Origin: JBBROS01 sp964246015
GTDB lineage: Bacteria; Pseudomonadota; Alphaproteobacteria; Acetobacterales; Acetobacteraceae
Direction: 5' to 3'
Length of the DNA: 64,000 nt
NCBI GenBank assembly: GCA_964246015.1
Contig: CAXTPG010000007.1
Location: 14,977 to 78,976, forward strand
Shown here: in pieces, positions 34,631 through 44,754 of the stretch
Layout of the letters: each line of letters begins with the position of its first letter
Numbering within the stretch: position 1 is the stretch's first letter
Made by a program: the position numbers and the translations under genes
Notes under the pieces: model-generated
Database searches by the model: none
What the model saw: the letters and a program-made list of their open reading frames with translations, nothing else
Told to the model about the DNA's origin: nothing

Positions 34631-36990
34631 ACGCACCGGCCGTGTTCGTGGCGCTGCCGCCCGACCGGTTGGCGGCGTTGCACCAGGTGGAGCGGAAGCT
34701 GCTGTGGCTGTCGGCGTGGATGATCCACAACGCGAACCATATCCGGCCGAACCGCGACGGGCTGAAGGTGGGCGGGCACCAGGCGAGCTGCGCCAGCGTG
34801 ATCAGCATCATGACGGCGCTGTATTTCGAGATCCTGCGGCCCGAGGACCGGGTGGCCGTGAAGCCGCACGCGGGTCCCGTGTTCCATGCGATCAACCGCC
34901 TGTTCGGGCGGCAGACGCCTTCGAACATGGAGGGTTTGCGGCGGATGGGCGGGGTGCAGAGCTACCCCAGCCGGACGAAGGACGGGCCGGAGGTGGATTT
35001 CAGCACGGGGTCGGTGGGGCTGGGGGTCGCGCTGACCAGCTTCGCGTCGCTGATGCAGGATTACGTGCGGCTGCATGGGCTGGACGCCGGGCTGCCGATG
35101 GGGCGTCAGGTGGCGATCGCGGGCGATGCGGAGCTGGACGAGGGCAACATCTACGAGGCGTTGCTCGAGGGCTGGAAGCACGACGTGCGGAACGTCTGGT
35201 GGATCATCGACTACAACCGGCAGAGCCTGGACAGCGTCGTGCCGGACCGGCTGTTCGGGCGGATCGAGGGCCTGTTCCGCGACATGGGGTGGAACGTCGT
35301 CACGCTGAAATACGGGCGGCGGCTGCAGGCGGCGTTCGAGCGGGAGGGCGGGGAGTCGCTGCGGCGGTGGATCGACGACTGCCCGAACAGCCTCTATTCG
35401 GCCATCACGTTCCAGGGCGGCGCGGCGTGGCGGCAGGCGTTGCTGGCGGAGCTGGGGCGGGAGCCGGGGGTGCGGGCGATCATCGATCCGCTGACCGACG
35501 ACGAGCTGGCCGGGTTGATGACCAACCTGGGTGGGCACGATGTCGATTACCTGATCGAGCAGTTCCGCGAGGCGGATGCGGCGGGGGACCAGCCGACGTG
35601 CTTCATCGCGTATACCGTGAAGGGCATGGGGCTGCCGTTCGCAGGGCACAAGGACAACCATTCGGGCCTGATGACGAAGGACCAGATGGAGGGGTTCCGG
35701 GCGCAGATGCGCATCAGGCCGGGGCATGAGTGGGATGTGGCGGAGGGGCTGGAGCTGAGTGGCTCGGCGTTCCAGGCGGTGATCGACAGCGCGCCGTTCG
35801 CGACGACGCTGACGGCGACGGGGCGGCGGTTGAGTGCGGCGGTGGTGCCGGTGCCGGCGGTGCTGCCGGGGCCGAAGGTGGTGGGGCGGAAGGTCAGCAC
35901 GCAGCAGGGTTTCGGCGACATGCTGGCGGAGATCGGGCGCGGCAAGGACGAGTGCGCGGCGCTGGCCCGGCACATCGTGACGACCAGCCCGGACGTGACG
36001 GTTTCGACCAATCTGGGGCCTTGGGTGAACCGGCGGGGGGTGTTCGACCGGCATACGCGCAACGACGTGTTCCGCGACGCGAAGCTGGCGAGCGCGCAGC
36101 GGTGGGGGATGTCGCCGTCGGGGCAGCATATCGAGCTGGGGATCGCCGAGCAGAACCTGTTCCTGATCCTGGCGGCGGCCGGGTTGCAGCACACCTTGAC
36201 GGGGGCCCGGCTGCTGCCGATCGGGACGGTGTACGATCCGTTCGTGAACCGCGGGTTGGATGCGCTGATCTATGGCTGTTACCAGGATGCCCGGTTCCTG
36301 CTGGTGTCGACGCCCAGCGGCATCAGCCTGGCGCCGGAGGGCGGGCAGCATCAGAGCATCAACACGCCGCTGATCGGGATGGCTGCGGACCGGCTGGCGA
36401 GCTACGAGCCGGCGCATGTCGACGAGCTGGCGATCCTGCTGCGGCACGCGTTCGTGCACATGCAGGCGGATGCGGGGTCGAGCGTGTGGCTGCGGCTTTC
36501 GACGCGGCAGATCGTGCAGCCGGAGCGGGTCGTGGACCCGGCTGCGGTGATCGCGGGCGGGCACTGGGTGGTGCCGCCGGGGGAGGGCGCGCCGATCGCG
36601 CTGGCGTATCAGGGGCCGGTGGCGCCCGAGGCGATGGAGGCGTTCGCGGAGCTGCAGGCGGAGGTGCCGGGGGCCGGGTTGCTGGCGGTGACCAGCCCGG
36701 ACCGGTTGCATGCGGGGTGGATGGATGCGGCGCGGACGCGGCGGCAGGGGGTGGCTGCGGTGTCGCATGTGGAGCGGCTGCTGGCTCCGCTGGCGGCCGG
36801 GGCGTCGCTGGTGACGGTGCTGGACGGGCACCCGGCCGCGCATTCCTGGCTGGGCGGGGTGCGGGGGCAGCGTGTGGTGCCGCTGGGGCCGGACCGGTTC
36901 GGGCAGAGTGGGGACTTGCCGGATCTGTATCGGGAGTACGGGGTGGACGTCGATGCGATCCTGGACGCTTGCGCTCAGGCGTTGCTGTAG
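34627..36990 (+). CDS. Transketolase / pyruvate dehydrogenase E1-like TPP enzyme
   Basis: A 787-residue thiamine-diphosphate enzyme, shorter than AceE (about 890) and longer than transketolase (about 660). The TPP-binding motif is GDAELDEGN followed by NVWWIIDYNRQSLD, the AceE-like pattern. The pyrimidine domain has the activating Glu in ELGIAEQNLFLILAAAG and a substrate-type PEGGQHQS. No E2 or E3 genes follow, so it may use a remote E2 or act as a transketolase on its own. The GTG at 34627 overlaps the mcd stop (GTGA); an alternative GTG lies at 34621. A bidirectional hairpin follows the stop. Confidence 0.82.
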   Translation: MNAPAVFVALPPDRLAALHQVERKLLWLSAWMIHNANHIRPNRDGLKVGGHQASCASVISIMTALYFEILRPEDRVAVKPHAGPVFHAINRLFGRQTPSNMEGLRRMGGVQSYPSRTKDGPEVDFSTGSVGLGVALTSFASLMQDYVRLHGLDAGLPMGRQVAIAGDAELDEGNIYEALLEGWKHDVRNVWWIIDYNRQSLDSVVPDRLFGRIEGLFRDMGWNVVTLKYGRRLQAAFEREGGESLRRWIDDCPNSLYSAITFQGGAAWRQALLAELGREPGVRAIIDPLTDDELAGLMTNLGGHDVDYLIEQFREADAAGDQPTCFIAYTVKGMGLPFAGHKDNHSGLMTKDQMEGFRAQMRIRPGHEWDVAEGLELSGSAFQAVIDSAPFATTLTATGRRLSAAVVPVPAVLPGPKVVGRKVSTQQGFGDMLAEIGRGKDECAALARHIVTTSPDVTVSTNLGPWVNRRGVFDRHTRNDVFRDAKLASAQRWGMSPSGQHIELGIAEQNLFLILAAAGLQHTLTGARLLPIGTVYDPFVNRGLDALIYGCYQDARFLLVSTPSGISLAPEGGQHQSINTPLIGMAADRLASYEPAHVDELAILLRHAFVHMQADAGSSVWLRLSTRQIVQPERVVDPAAVIAGGHWVVPPGEGAPIALAYQGPVAPEAMEAFAELQAEVPGAGLLAVTSPDRLHAGWMDAARTRRQGVAAVSHVERLLAPLAAGASLVTVLDGHPAAHSWLGGVRGQRVVPLGPDRFGQSGDLPDLYREYGVDVDAILDACAQALL

Positions 36991-37006
36991 GGGGGATGAT
37001 CCCACC

Positions 37007-37010
<4 letters not shown>
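36987..37010. terminator. Probable bidirectional terminator hairpin
   Basis: An imperfect inverted repeat with outer arms GTAGGG and CCCTAC and inner GG/CC pairs, lying between the convergent stop codons of the E1-like gene (36990) and the ABC ATPase (37007) and overlapping both. There is no T-run on either side. It is the only structure in the 16-base gap and would separate the two convergent units. Confidence 0.6.
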
Positions 37011-37977
<967 letters not shown>

Positions 37978-37981
<4 letters not shown>

Positions 37982-38949
37982 GCGGCGGCCCGGGCTGCGT
38001 CGGCCCGGACGGCGTCGGCGCGGAGGCAGAGGGTTTCGTGGCCGGGTTCGATGGGGCGCAGCGGCGGGGGGGCGGCCGTGCAGTCGGGGACGACGAAGGC
38101 GCAGCGGGGGGCGAAGCGGCAGCCGGGGGGCATGGCGAGGGGGTCGGGCGGGACGCCGGCGATGCCGTCCAGGCGTTGGCGGGCGTGGCGGCCGTCGGGG
38201 AGGGAGCGGATGAGGCCCAGCGTGTAGCCGTGGGAGGGGCGGCGGAAGATGGCCTCGGCCGTGCCCGTCTCCTGCACGCGGCCGGCGTAGAAGACGGCGA
38301 CGCGGTCGCAGGTGCCGGCGACGACGCCGAGGTCGTGGGTGACGAGGATGACGGCCATGCCCAGCTCGTCCTTGAGGCGGAGGAGGAGCTTCAGGATCTG
38401 GTCCTGGATGGTGACGTCCAGCGCCGTGCTGGGTTCGTCGGCCAGGAGGAGCTTGGGGCCGGCGGCGAGGGCGATGGCGATCATGGCGCGCTGGCGCATG
38501 CCGCCGGAGAACTCGTGGGGGTAGGACGCGAGGCGGCGGGCGGCGTCGGGGATGCCGACGTGGTCCAGCAGCTCGGTGGCGCGGCGGGTGGCGGCGGCGC
38601 CGCGGAGGGCGAGGTGGGCGCCGAGGCTTTCGGTGATCTGCAGGCCGATGGGGAGGACGGGGTTGAGGGCGGTCATCGGCTCCTGGAAGATCATCGCGAT
38701 CTCGCGCCCGCGGATGGCGCGCATGGCGGGGTCGGGGAGGGTGGCGAGGTCCTGGCCGTGCCAGAGGACCTGGCCGGAGAGCGCGGCGCCGCGGGGGAGG
38801 AGGCGGAGGATGGCGCGGAGGGTCATGCTCTTGCCGGAGCCGGATTCGCCGACGATGCCGAGCATCTCGCCTTGGGCGACGGTGAGGGTGACGCCGTCGA
38901 CGGGGCTGGCCGGGCCGATGCGGACGGTGAGGTCGCGGAGTTCAAGCAT
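37978..38949 (-). CDS. ABC transporter ATPase, OppD/DppD type (second importer)
   Basis: A 323-residue ATPase. Walker A is GESGSGKSMTLRAILRLL, the Q-loop MIFQEPMTALNPV, the signature FSGGMRQRAMIAIAL, Walker B LLLADEPSTALD, and the C-terminal Cys motif is PPGCRFAPRCAF. The ATG at 38949 lies eight bases inside the end of the permease gene. With the OppF-like subunit it forms the ATPase heterodimer. Confidence 0.94.
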
Positions 38950-39754
38950 CGCGGCGGCGGAGGCGGATGGCGAGGGCGTCGCCGAGCAGGCTGAAGGCGG
39001 TGCCGGCGAGGATGATGGCGATGCCGGGGAAGATGGACATCCACCAGGCCGTCGTCATGAAGTTCTTGCCGTCGGCGATGAGGACGCCCCATTCGGAGGT
39101 GGGGGGCTGCGCGCCGAGGCCGAGGTAGCCGAGGCTGGAGCCGAGCAGGATGGCGAGGGCCATGTCGGTCATCCAGTAGACGAGGATGGGGGAGATGGCG
39201 TTGGGCAGCAGGTGGCGGAAGATGATGCGGGGCGCCGAATAGCCCATGACCCGGCCCGCATCCGCGTAGTCGCGGCGGCGCTGCGCCAGGATCTCGGCGC
39301 GGGTGAGGCGGGCGTAGACGATCCAGCCGACGGCGCTGATGGCGATGTACATGTTGATGAGGCCGGGGCCGAGGACGGCGACGATGGCGATGACGAGGAC
39401 GAGGAAGGGGATGGTGACGGCGACGTCGACGATGCGGCTGAAGATGGCGTCCGCGACGCCGCCGACGTAGCCGATGATGCAGCCGGCGAAGGTCCCGAAG
39501 ACGGCGGGGAAGAGGGTGGCGAAGATGGCGATCTGCAGGTCGATGCGGGCGGCCCAGATGGTGCGGGAGAGGATGTCGCGGCCGAAATTGTCGGTGCCGA
39601 AGGGGTGGGCGAGGCTGGGGGGGGAGAGGAGGGCGTCGTAGTCGAAGGCGTCGGGGTCGTAGGGGGCGATGAGGCCGGGCAGTGCTGCGCAGGCGAGCAT
39701 GAGCAGCAGCAGGGCGCCGCCGAACAGGGTGGCGAAGCGGGGGCGCGTCGTCAG
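38942..39754 (-). CDS. ABC transporter permease, OppC/DppC type, probable CTG start
   Basis: An inner-membrane permease of about 270 residues. The first helix (FGGALLLLMLACAALPGLI), HPFGTDNFGRDILSRTIWAARI and the EAA loop YADAGRVMGYSAPRIIFRHLLPN are all typical. The reading frame offers no ATG, GTG or TTG before the first helix near the end of the OppB-like gene. A CTG at 39754 overlaps that gene's TGA (CTGA) and gives a normal N-terminus. The first ATG, at 39700, would cut into the helix. I take CTG as the start with moderate trust. Confidence 0.85.
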   Translation of the reverse strand: MTTRPRFATLFGGALLLLMLACAALPGLIAPYDPDAFDYDALLSPPSLAHPFGTDNFGRDILSRTIWAARIDLQIAIFATLFPAVFGTFAGCIIGYVGGVADAIFSRIVDVAVTIPFLVLVIAIVAVLGPGLINMYIAISAVGWIVYARLTRAEILAQRRRDYADAGRVMGYSAPRIIFRHLLPNAISPILVYWMTDMALAILLGSSLGYLGLGAQPPTSEWGVLIADGKNFMTTAWWMSIFPGIAIILAGTAFSLLGDALAIRLRRRDA

Positions 39755-40689
39755 CCTGCGACCCTCGGGTCGAGGAGGGCCTGGACGGTGTCGACGGCGA
39801 GGAAGACGAGGGAGACGAGGACGGCGAGGACGATGGTGAGGCCCTGCACGACGGCGTAGTCGCGGGCGAAGATGCTGTCGATCATGAGGCGGCCGACGCC
39901 GGGGATGGCGAAGACGGTTTCGGTGATGACGGCCCCGCCGACGAGGGAGCCGATGTGGAGGCCGAGCAGGGTGATGGTGGAGAGCCATGCGTTGCGGAGG
40001 ACGTGGCGGCCGAGGACGAGGCGCATCGGCAGGCCCTTGGCGGTGGCGAAGTTCACGTATTCGGCCTGCAGCACCTCGATCAACTGGTCGCGGAGGTTGC
40101 GGAGGAGGATGGCGGAGAGGCTGAGGGCGAGGGTGAGGGCGGGGAGGAAGAGGTACCAGAGGTTCTGGACGAAGCCGTTGCCGATGCCGCCGACGGGGAA
40201 CCAGCCGAGGCCGGCGGCGAGGGTGATGAGCAGGACGAGGCCGATGTAGAAGACGGGCATCGAGAGGCAGGCCTGGGCGATGACGCGGACGGCGATGTCG
40301 ATGCGTCCGCCGGGGCGGAGGGCGGCGGCGAAGGCGAGGGGGCAGGCGATCAGGAGCGAGAACAGGGCGGCCATCGCGGTGAGCATGGCGGTGACGGGGA
40401 GGCGTTCCTCGATCAGGCGGGCGACGGGGACGCGCATGGTGATGGAATCGCCGAAGCGGAAGGAGAGGGTGCGGACCAGGAACTGCCAGAACTGGACGGC
40501 GACGGACTGGTCGAGGCCCAGCTCGGCGCGGAGGGCGGCGATGCTTTCGTCGCTGCCGCGCTCGCCGAGGAGCATGAGGGCGGGGTCTCCGGGCAGGAGG
40601 CGCATGAGGCCGAAGACGAGCAGCGCGACCAGCACGACGGTTGCCATGACCTGCAGCAGGCGCCGGCCCAGGAGGGACGCGACGCGCAC
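39751..40689 (-). CDS. ABC transporter permease, OppB/DppB type (second importer)
   Basis: A 312-residue permease beginning MRVASLLGRRLLQVMATVVLVALLVFGLM, followed by the conserved LPGDPALMLLG. The ATPase-contact loop YVNFATAKGLPMRLVLGRHVLRN and the C-terminal ARDYAVVQG...LDPRVAG fit DppB. It starts nine bases after the substrate-binding gene stop, and its end overlaps the OppC-like gene. Confidence 0.94.
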   Translation of the reverse strand: MRVASLLGRRLLQVMATVVLVALLVFGLMRLLPGDPALMLLGERGSDESIAALRAELGLDQSVAVQFWQFLVRTLSFRFGDSITMRVPVARLIEERLPVTAMLTAMAALFSLLIACPLAFAAALRPGGRIDIAVRVIAQACLSMPVFYIGLVLLITLAAGLGWFPVGGIGNGFVQNLWYLFLPALTLALSLSAILLRNLRDQLIEVLQAEYVNFATAKGLPMRLVLGRHVLRNAWLSTITLLGLHIGSLVGGAVITETVFAIPGVGRLMIDSIFARDYAVVQGLTIVLAVLVSLVFLAVDTVQALLDPRVAG

Positions 40690-40698
40690 GGGGGCTGC

Positions 40699-42276
40699 CT
40701 ACTTGTCCAGGTAGGTCTCGGCGAAGAGGTTGTTGCCGAGGGGGATCTGCACGAAGCCGTGGACCTTCTTCAGCATGGCGACGGGGTAGGGGACTTCCAT
40801 GGCGAAGACGATGGGGGCGGCTTCGGCGTAGCGCTCCTGGATTTCCTTGAACATGGCGGCGCGCTTGGCCGGGTCGAGCTCGCTGCGGCTGGCTTCGAAC
40901 AGGGCGTCGTTGCGGGTGTCCTGCCAGCCGCCGCGGTTGTTCTGGCGGGTGGGGAAGTAGGCGAAGATGGAGGTGACCTGGCCGGGGTCGTTGATGTCGT
41001 TGGTCCAGAGTGAGGTCCGCATCTGGAAGTCGCCGGCGTTGTAGCGGGCGAGGCGGGTTGCGGATTCCATCTGCTCGATCTTCATGCGGATGCCGAGGGG
41101 GGCCCACATCTGCTGCAGGGCGGCGGTCTTGGCGGCGTCGTCGGCGCTGCCGGCGAGGACCATGCAGGTGATCTCGAACCCCTGTGCGTAGCCGGCTTCG
41201 GCCAGGAGGGCGCGGGCCTTGGCGAGGTCGTAGGGGTAGAGGGGGGTGGGGCCGTAGGAGAGCGGCGTCGACATGGGCATGAAGCTGCGGGCGGGGGTTC
41301 CGGCGCCGTAGCTGACGACCTGGATGAGGGCCTGCTTGTTGGTGGCGTAGTTGAGGGCCTGGCGGACTCGGACGTCGTTCAGGGGGTTCTTGCTGCCGTC
41401 CTTGAGGGTGGGGCGGGAGTTGAGGGCGAAGTAGTTCATCTGCGCCGCGGGGAAGAGGACCATGTTGAGGCGGGCGTCGGCCTTCAGCTCGTTGACGCGG
41501 GAGTAGGGGACGAACTCGGCGATGTCGATCTCGCCGGCGCGGAGCTTGAGGATGCGGGTGGCGTCGTCGGGGATCATGAGGAAGCGGATGGCGTCGAGGT
41601 AGGGGAGGGGCTGGTTGTCGGCGCCGGGGCGCCAGAAGTGGGGGTTGCGGGCGAGGACCATCTCGGTGCCGCGCTTCCAGCTTTGGAGGAAGAAGGGCCC
41701 GGATCCGATGGGCTTTTCGGCGAAGGCCTTGCTTTTCTCCTCGAGGTTGGCACCGGGGGCGGCCATGAGGAGCTTCTCCGGCATGATGCCGGCGTTGAAG
41801 GTGGCGAGGGCCTGGAGGATCGTCGGGTCGGGCCGGGTCATGGTGATGACGACGGTGGTGTCGTCCTTGGCCGTTACGGTGTCGATGGCGGAGAGGAGGA
41901 AGGCGAAGTCTCCACCGGTTTCCTTCTTGGCGGCGCGGTTGAGGGACCAGGCGGCGTCGCTGGCGAGCAGGGGGGAGCCGTCGGCGAACTTGAGGCCTGG
42001 GCGGAGGGCGAGGGTGACGGTCTTTCCGTCGGGGCCGACGGTGTGGGCGGAGGCGAGGCCGGGCTGGACGTCGCGGCCGTCGGGGGTTGGTTCCAGGAGC
42101 GTCGCGTAGATGTTGAGCGAGATCCAGATGTCGGCGTTCTGGGTCGTGTGGACGGGGTCGAGGTATTGGCAGTCGGTCTGGCGGGCGAAGGTGAGGGTGC
42201 CGCCGCGGGTGACGGCGAGGGCGGGGGTCGTGGCGGCGAGAAGCAGGGCCAGGAACCAGGTTGCGAACCGTGTCAT
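40699..42276 (-). CDS. ABC transporter substrate-binding protein (SBP_bac_5), second importer
   Basis: A periplasmic receptor of 525 residues with a standard Sec signal (MTRFATWFLALLLAATTPALA). The mature part shows LTFARQTDCQYLDPVHTTQ, LKFADGSPLLASDAAWSLNR and IGSGPFFLQSWKRG. A good GGAGG lies ahead of the ATG at 42276. Here the receptor is first in its operon, the usual order. It is divergent from the PhnW-like gene across 174 bases. The ligand is unknown; this family carries peptides, opines, nickel chelates and sugars. Confidence 0.94.
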   Translation of the reverse strand: MTRFATWFLALLLAATTPALAVTRGGTLTFARQTDCQYLDPVHTTQNADIWISLNIYATLLEPTPDGRDVQPGLASAHTVGPDGKTVTLALRPGLKFADGSPLLASDAAWSLNRAAKKETGGDFAFLLSAIDTVTAKDDTTVVITMTRPDPTILQALATFNAGIMPEKLLMAAPGANLEEKSKAFAEKPIGSGPFFLQSWKRGTEMVLARNPHFWRPGADNQPLPYLDAIRFLMIPDDATRILKLRAGEIDIAEFVPYSRVNELKADARLNMVLFPAAQMNYFALNSRPTLKDGSKNPLNDVRVRQALNYATNKQALIQVVSYGAGTPARSFMPMSTPLSYGPTPLYPYDLAKARALLAEAGYAQGFEITCMVLAGSADDAAKTAALQQMWAPLGIRMKIEQMESATRLARYNAGDFQMRTSLWTNDINDPGQVTSIFAYFPTRQNNRGGWQDTRNDALFEASRSELDPAKRAAMFKEIQERYAEAAPIVFAMEVPYPVAMLKKVHGFVQIPLGNNLFAETYLDK

Positions 42277-42450
42277 GATCGGGGCCTCCGCCGGGGTGGG
42301 GCAGGGTAGCGACGGGCGGGGTGGTGGCGTCAAGGGGCGTGTGGCGGGTTCCGGGCCTGGTGGGACGGCGGGTTGCCGCGTTCGTGGGCGACTGCTTGTT
42401 TCCGCGCCGCCTGGCGTGCCAGGATCGGGCGTCCTGCACGGAAACCGCCC

Positions 42451-43587
42451 ATGCCCCGCGATCCCGCCGACCCGTTGTTGCTGACGCCCGGTCCCGTCAG
42501 CGTGTCCCGCAGCACGAAGGCCGTGATGATGGTGGACCGGCCTTCGGGGGACACGGAGTTCCAGGGGGATGTGCAGCTTGCGCGGGATTATCTGGTTGGG
42601 GTGATCCATGGGGAGGGGGCGTATACGGCGATCCCGATCCCGGGCAGCGCCACGTATGCGAACGAGGGCGCGATCGCGACGCTGGTGCCCGCGGGCGGGA
42701 AGGTGCTGATCCACAGCAACGGGGTGTACGGGGACCGGCTGATCGAGATCTGCGCGGCGACCGGGGTGCCGCACGGGGTGCTGCGGACGCCGCCCTTCGT
42801 GCCCGCGACCGAGCAGCAATGGGAGGATGCGCTGCGGGCCGACCCGGCGCTGACCCATGTGTTCGTCGTGCATTGCGAGACGAGCACGGGCATCCTGAAC
42901 CCGCTGGAGCCGATCGCGGCGTTGTGCCGGCGGCATGCGAAGGGGCTGCTGATCGACGCTGTCGCGTCGTTCGGGGCGGTGCCGATCGACGCGCGGACGC
43001 TGCAGTTCGACGCGGTGACGCTGTCGTCCAACAAGTGCATGCAGGGCGTGCCGGGGGTGGGATGGGCGGTGGTGCGGAAGGACGCGCTGGAGGCGGCGCG
43101 AGGGGTGGCGCGGAGCCTTGCGCTGAACCTGTGGGACCAGAACCAGCACATGGACCGGACGGGGGCGTTCCGGTTCACGCCGCCGACGCAGGTGGTCGCG
43201 GCGTTTGCGCAGGCGTGCCGGGAGCATGCGGCGGAGGGCGGGACGGAAGCGCGGCTGGCGCGGTACCGGCGGAACTGGCGGCGGCTGGTGGACGGAATGC
43301 GGCAGATGGGGTTCCGGACGGTGGTGCCGGATGCGCATGCGTCGCCGATCGTCGCCACGTTCCACAATCCGGACGACCCGGCATTCAGCTTCGATGCGCT
43401 GTTCCAGGGGATGAAGCGGCGGGGGTACGTGATCTTCCCGGGGCGGCTGGCGCTGGCGAACACGTTCCGGATCGGGTGCATGGGGGCGGTGACGGAGGAG
43501 GACATCGCGGATGCGATGGTGGCGGTTTCGGAGGTGATGGCGGAGATGGGGGTGGCGGCGTTCGGGCGGGCGGAGGCGGCGGAGTAG
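42451..43587 (+). CDS. PhnW-like pyridoxal-phosphate aminotransferase (class V)
   Basis: A 378-residue fold-type I aminotransferase. It resembles 2-aminoethylphosphonate:pyruvate aminotransferase: LLLTPGPVSVS at the start, IPGSATYANEGAI, and the PLP lysine Lys195 in SSNKCMQGVPGVGW, which is the PhnW pattern more than that of serine-glyoxylate enzymes. No phosphonatase or other phosphonate gene lies nearby, so the true amino donor is uncertain. The ATG at 42451 is chosen because the upstream extension is Arg/Ala-rich filler. It is divergent from the second ABC operon and may act on its cargo. Confidence 0.85.
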   Translation: MPRDPADPLLLTPGPVSVSRSTKAVMMVDRPSGDTEFQGDVQLARDYLVGVIHGEGAYTAIPIPGSATYANEGAIATLVPAGGKVLIHSNGVYGDRLIEICAATGVPHGVLRTPPFVPATEQQWEDALRADPALTHVFVVHCETSTGILNPLEPIAALCRRHAKGLLIDAVASFGAVPIDARTLQFDAVTLSSNKCMQGVPGVGWAVVRKDALEAARGVARSLALNLWDQNQHMDRTGAFRFTPPTQVVAAFAQACREHAAEGGTEARLARYRRNWRRLVDGMRQMGFRTVVPDAHASPIVATFHNPDDPAFSFDALFQGMKRRGYVIFPGRLALANTFRIGCMGAVTEEDIADAMVAVSEVMAEMGVAAFGRAEAAE

Positions 43588-43601
43588 GGCGCCAGGCGCC
43601 C
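43587..43601. terminator. Compact GC hairpin after the PhnW-like gene
   Basis: Perfect seven-base arms (GGGCGCC / GGCGCCC) around a single A, the first base overlapping the stop codon and followed by TTG. It is too poor in T for a textbook terminator, but it is the only structure in the 86-bp gap to the glutathione transferase gene, so it may end or slow transcription. Confidence 0.5.
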
Positions 43602-43673
43602 TTGCGGGCGTCGCGCTTGCGGCTGCCCGGCCCCGCGCCTAGCGTCCCCGCCGCAATCGCACGAGGCGCCCCG

Positions 43674-44294
43674 ATGATCGAGCTGCATACCTGGAACACG
43701 CCGAACGGCCGCAAGATCAGCGTGGCGCTGGAGGAGATGGGGCTGCCTTATACCGTCAAGGTCGTCGACATCACGAAGGACCAGCAGTTCGAGCCCGCTT
43801 TCCTGGAGATTAGCCCGAACAACCGGATCCCCGCCATCATCGACCCCGACGGACCCGGGGGAATGCCCATCTCGGTGTTCGAATCCGGGGCGATCCTGCT
43901 GTATCTCGGGGAGAAGACGGGCACGTTCCTGCCGACCGACCTGCGGCAGCGGATCCCGGTGCTGGAGTGGCTGATGTGGCAGATGGGCGGGTTCGGTCCC
44001 ATGCCCGGGCAGGTGCATCACTTCCTGACGGTCAACGAGGCGGACCGCGCGTATGGCCTGGCGCGCTACATGAAGGAGACGCGGCGTCTGTACGGGGTGC
44101 TGGACCGTCGGCTGGCGAAGGTGGAGTTCGTGGCGGGTGGCGTTTCGGTGGCGGATTTCGCGATCCTGGGGTGGGCGTGGCGGCATGAGCGGCATCAAGT
44201 GAGCCTGGACGACTTCCCGCACGTGAAGCGCTGGCATGCGACGATGATGGCGCGGCCGGGGACGAAGAAGGGGTTCGAGGTGGCGCTGAGCTAG
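43674..44294 (+). CDS. Glutathione S-transferase family protein (YfcG/Ure2p-like)
   Basis: A 206-residue GST. The N-terminal thioredoxin-like domain has the active-site region MIELHTWNTPNGRKISVALEEMGLPY (Thr/Asn type, as in YfcG), the cis-Pro in NNRIPAI and the glutathione-binding FESGAILLYLGEK. The helical C-terminal domain ends in VADFAILGWAWRH. Such proteins often have disulfide reductase activity on glutathione. A GAGG site lies about ten bases before the ATG. tRNA-Ser follows. Confidence 0.93.
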   Translation: MIELHTWNTPNGRKISVALEEMGLPYTVKVVDITKDQQFEPAFLEISPNNRIPAIIDPDGPGGMPISVFESGAILLYLGEKTGTFLPTDLRQRIPVLEWLMWQMGGFGPMPGQVHHFLTVNEADRAYGLARYMKETRRLYGVLDRRLAKVEFVAGGVSVADFAILGWAWRHERHQVSLDDFPHVKRWHATMMARPGTKKGFEVALS

Positions 44295-44361
44295 TTTGAC
44301 TGCGCGGGGCCGCCCGCGTAGAAGGGCGAGGCAAACGGTGTGTATGTGTCTGACCCCGTGC

Positions 44362-44454
<93 letters not shown>

Positions 44455-44520
44455 ATCCATTCACGTGCAACGTGCCGGGATTTCACTCATAGTCTCTCGC
44501 CTAAAGCGAGAGGGGCTGGC

Positions 44521-44754
44521 ATGCGCATCACATCGAAGGGGCAAGTGACCATCCCCGCTGACATCCGCGACCGGGCCGGACTGCTGCCCGGGACGGAGGT
44601 GGAGTTTGTCTTTGACGGATCGAGCGTAAGGCTCGACCGCGCGACGACTTCCCCTGGCCACGGTCGCGGGGCTCGGCTGGTCGCGCATCTCCGTGGCCGG
44701 GGCGACATCGGGATGAGCACCGACGCAATCATGGCGTTGACCCGCGATCATTGA
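44521..44754 (+). CDS. vapB: AbrB/VapB-type antitoxin
   Basis: A 77-residue antitoxin. The N-terminal half is a swapped-hairpin AbrB domain (MRITSKGQVTIPADIRDRAGLLPGTEVEFVFDGSSVRLDR), which binds DNA; the C-terminal tail (IGMSTDAIMALTRDH) should wrap the toxin. The stop TGA is immediately followed by the toxin ATG, so expression is coupled. By analogy with other VapBC pairs it probably represses its own promoter in the 60 bases after the tRNA, but I see no clear operator. Confidence 0.9.
   Translation: MRITSKGQVTIPADIRDRAGLLPGTEVEFVFDGSSVRLDRATTSPGHGRGARLVAHLRGRGDIGMSTDAIMALTRDH

Noticed and set aside
42410..42423. Inverted repeat CCTGGC-GT-GCCAGG as an operator between the SBP and PhnW-like genes
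   Set aside because: Short, GC-rich and likely by chance in this composition; no linked regulator gene.
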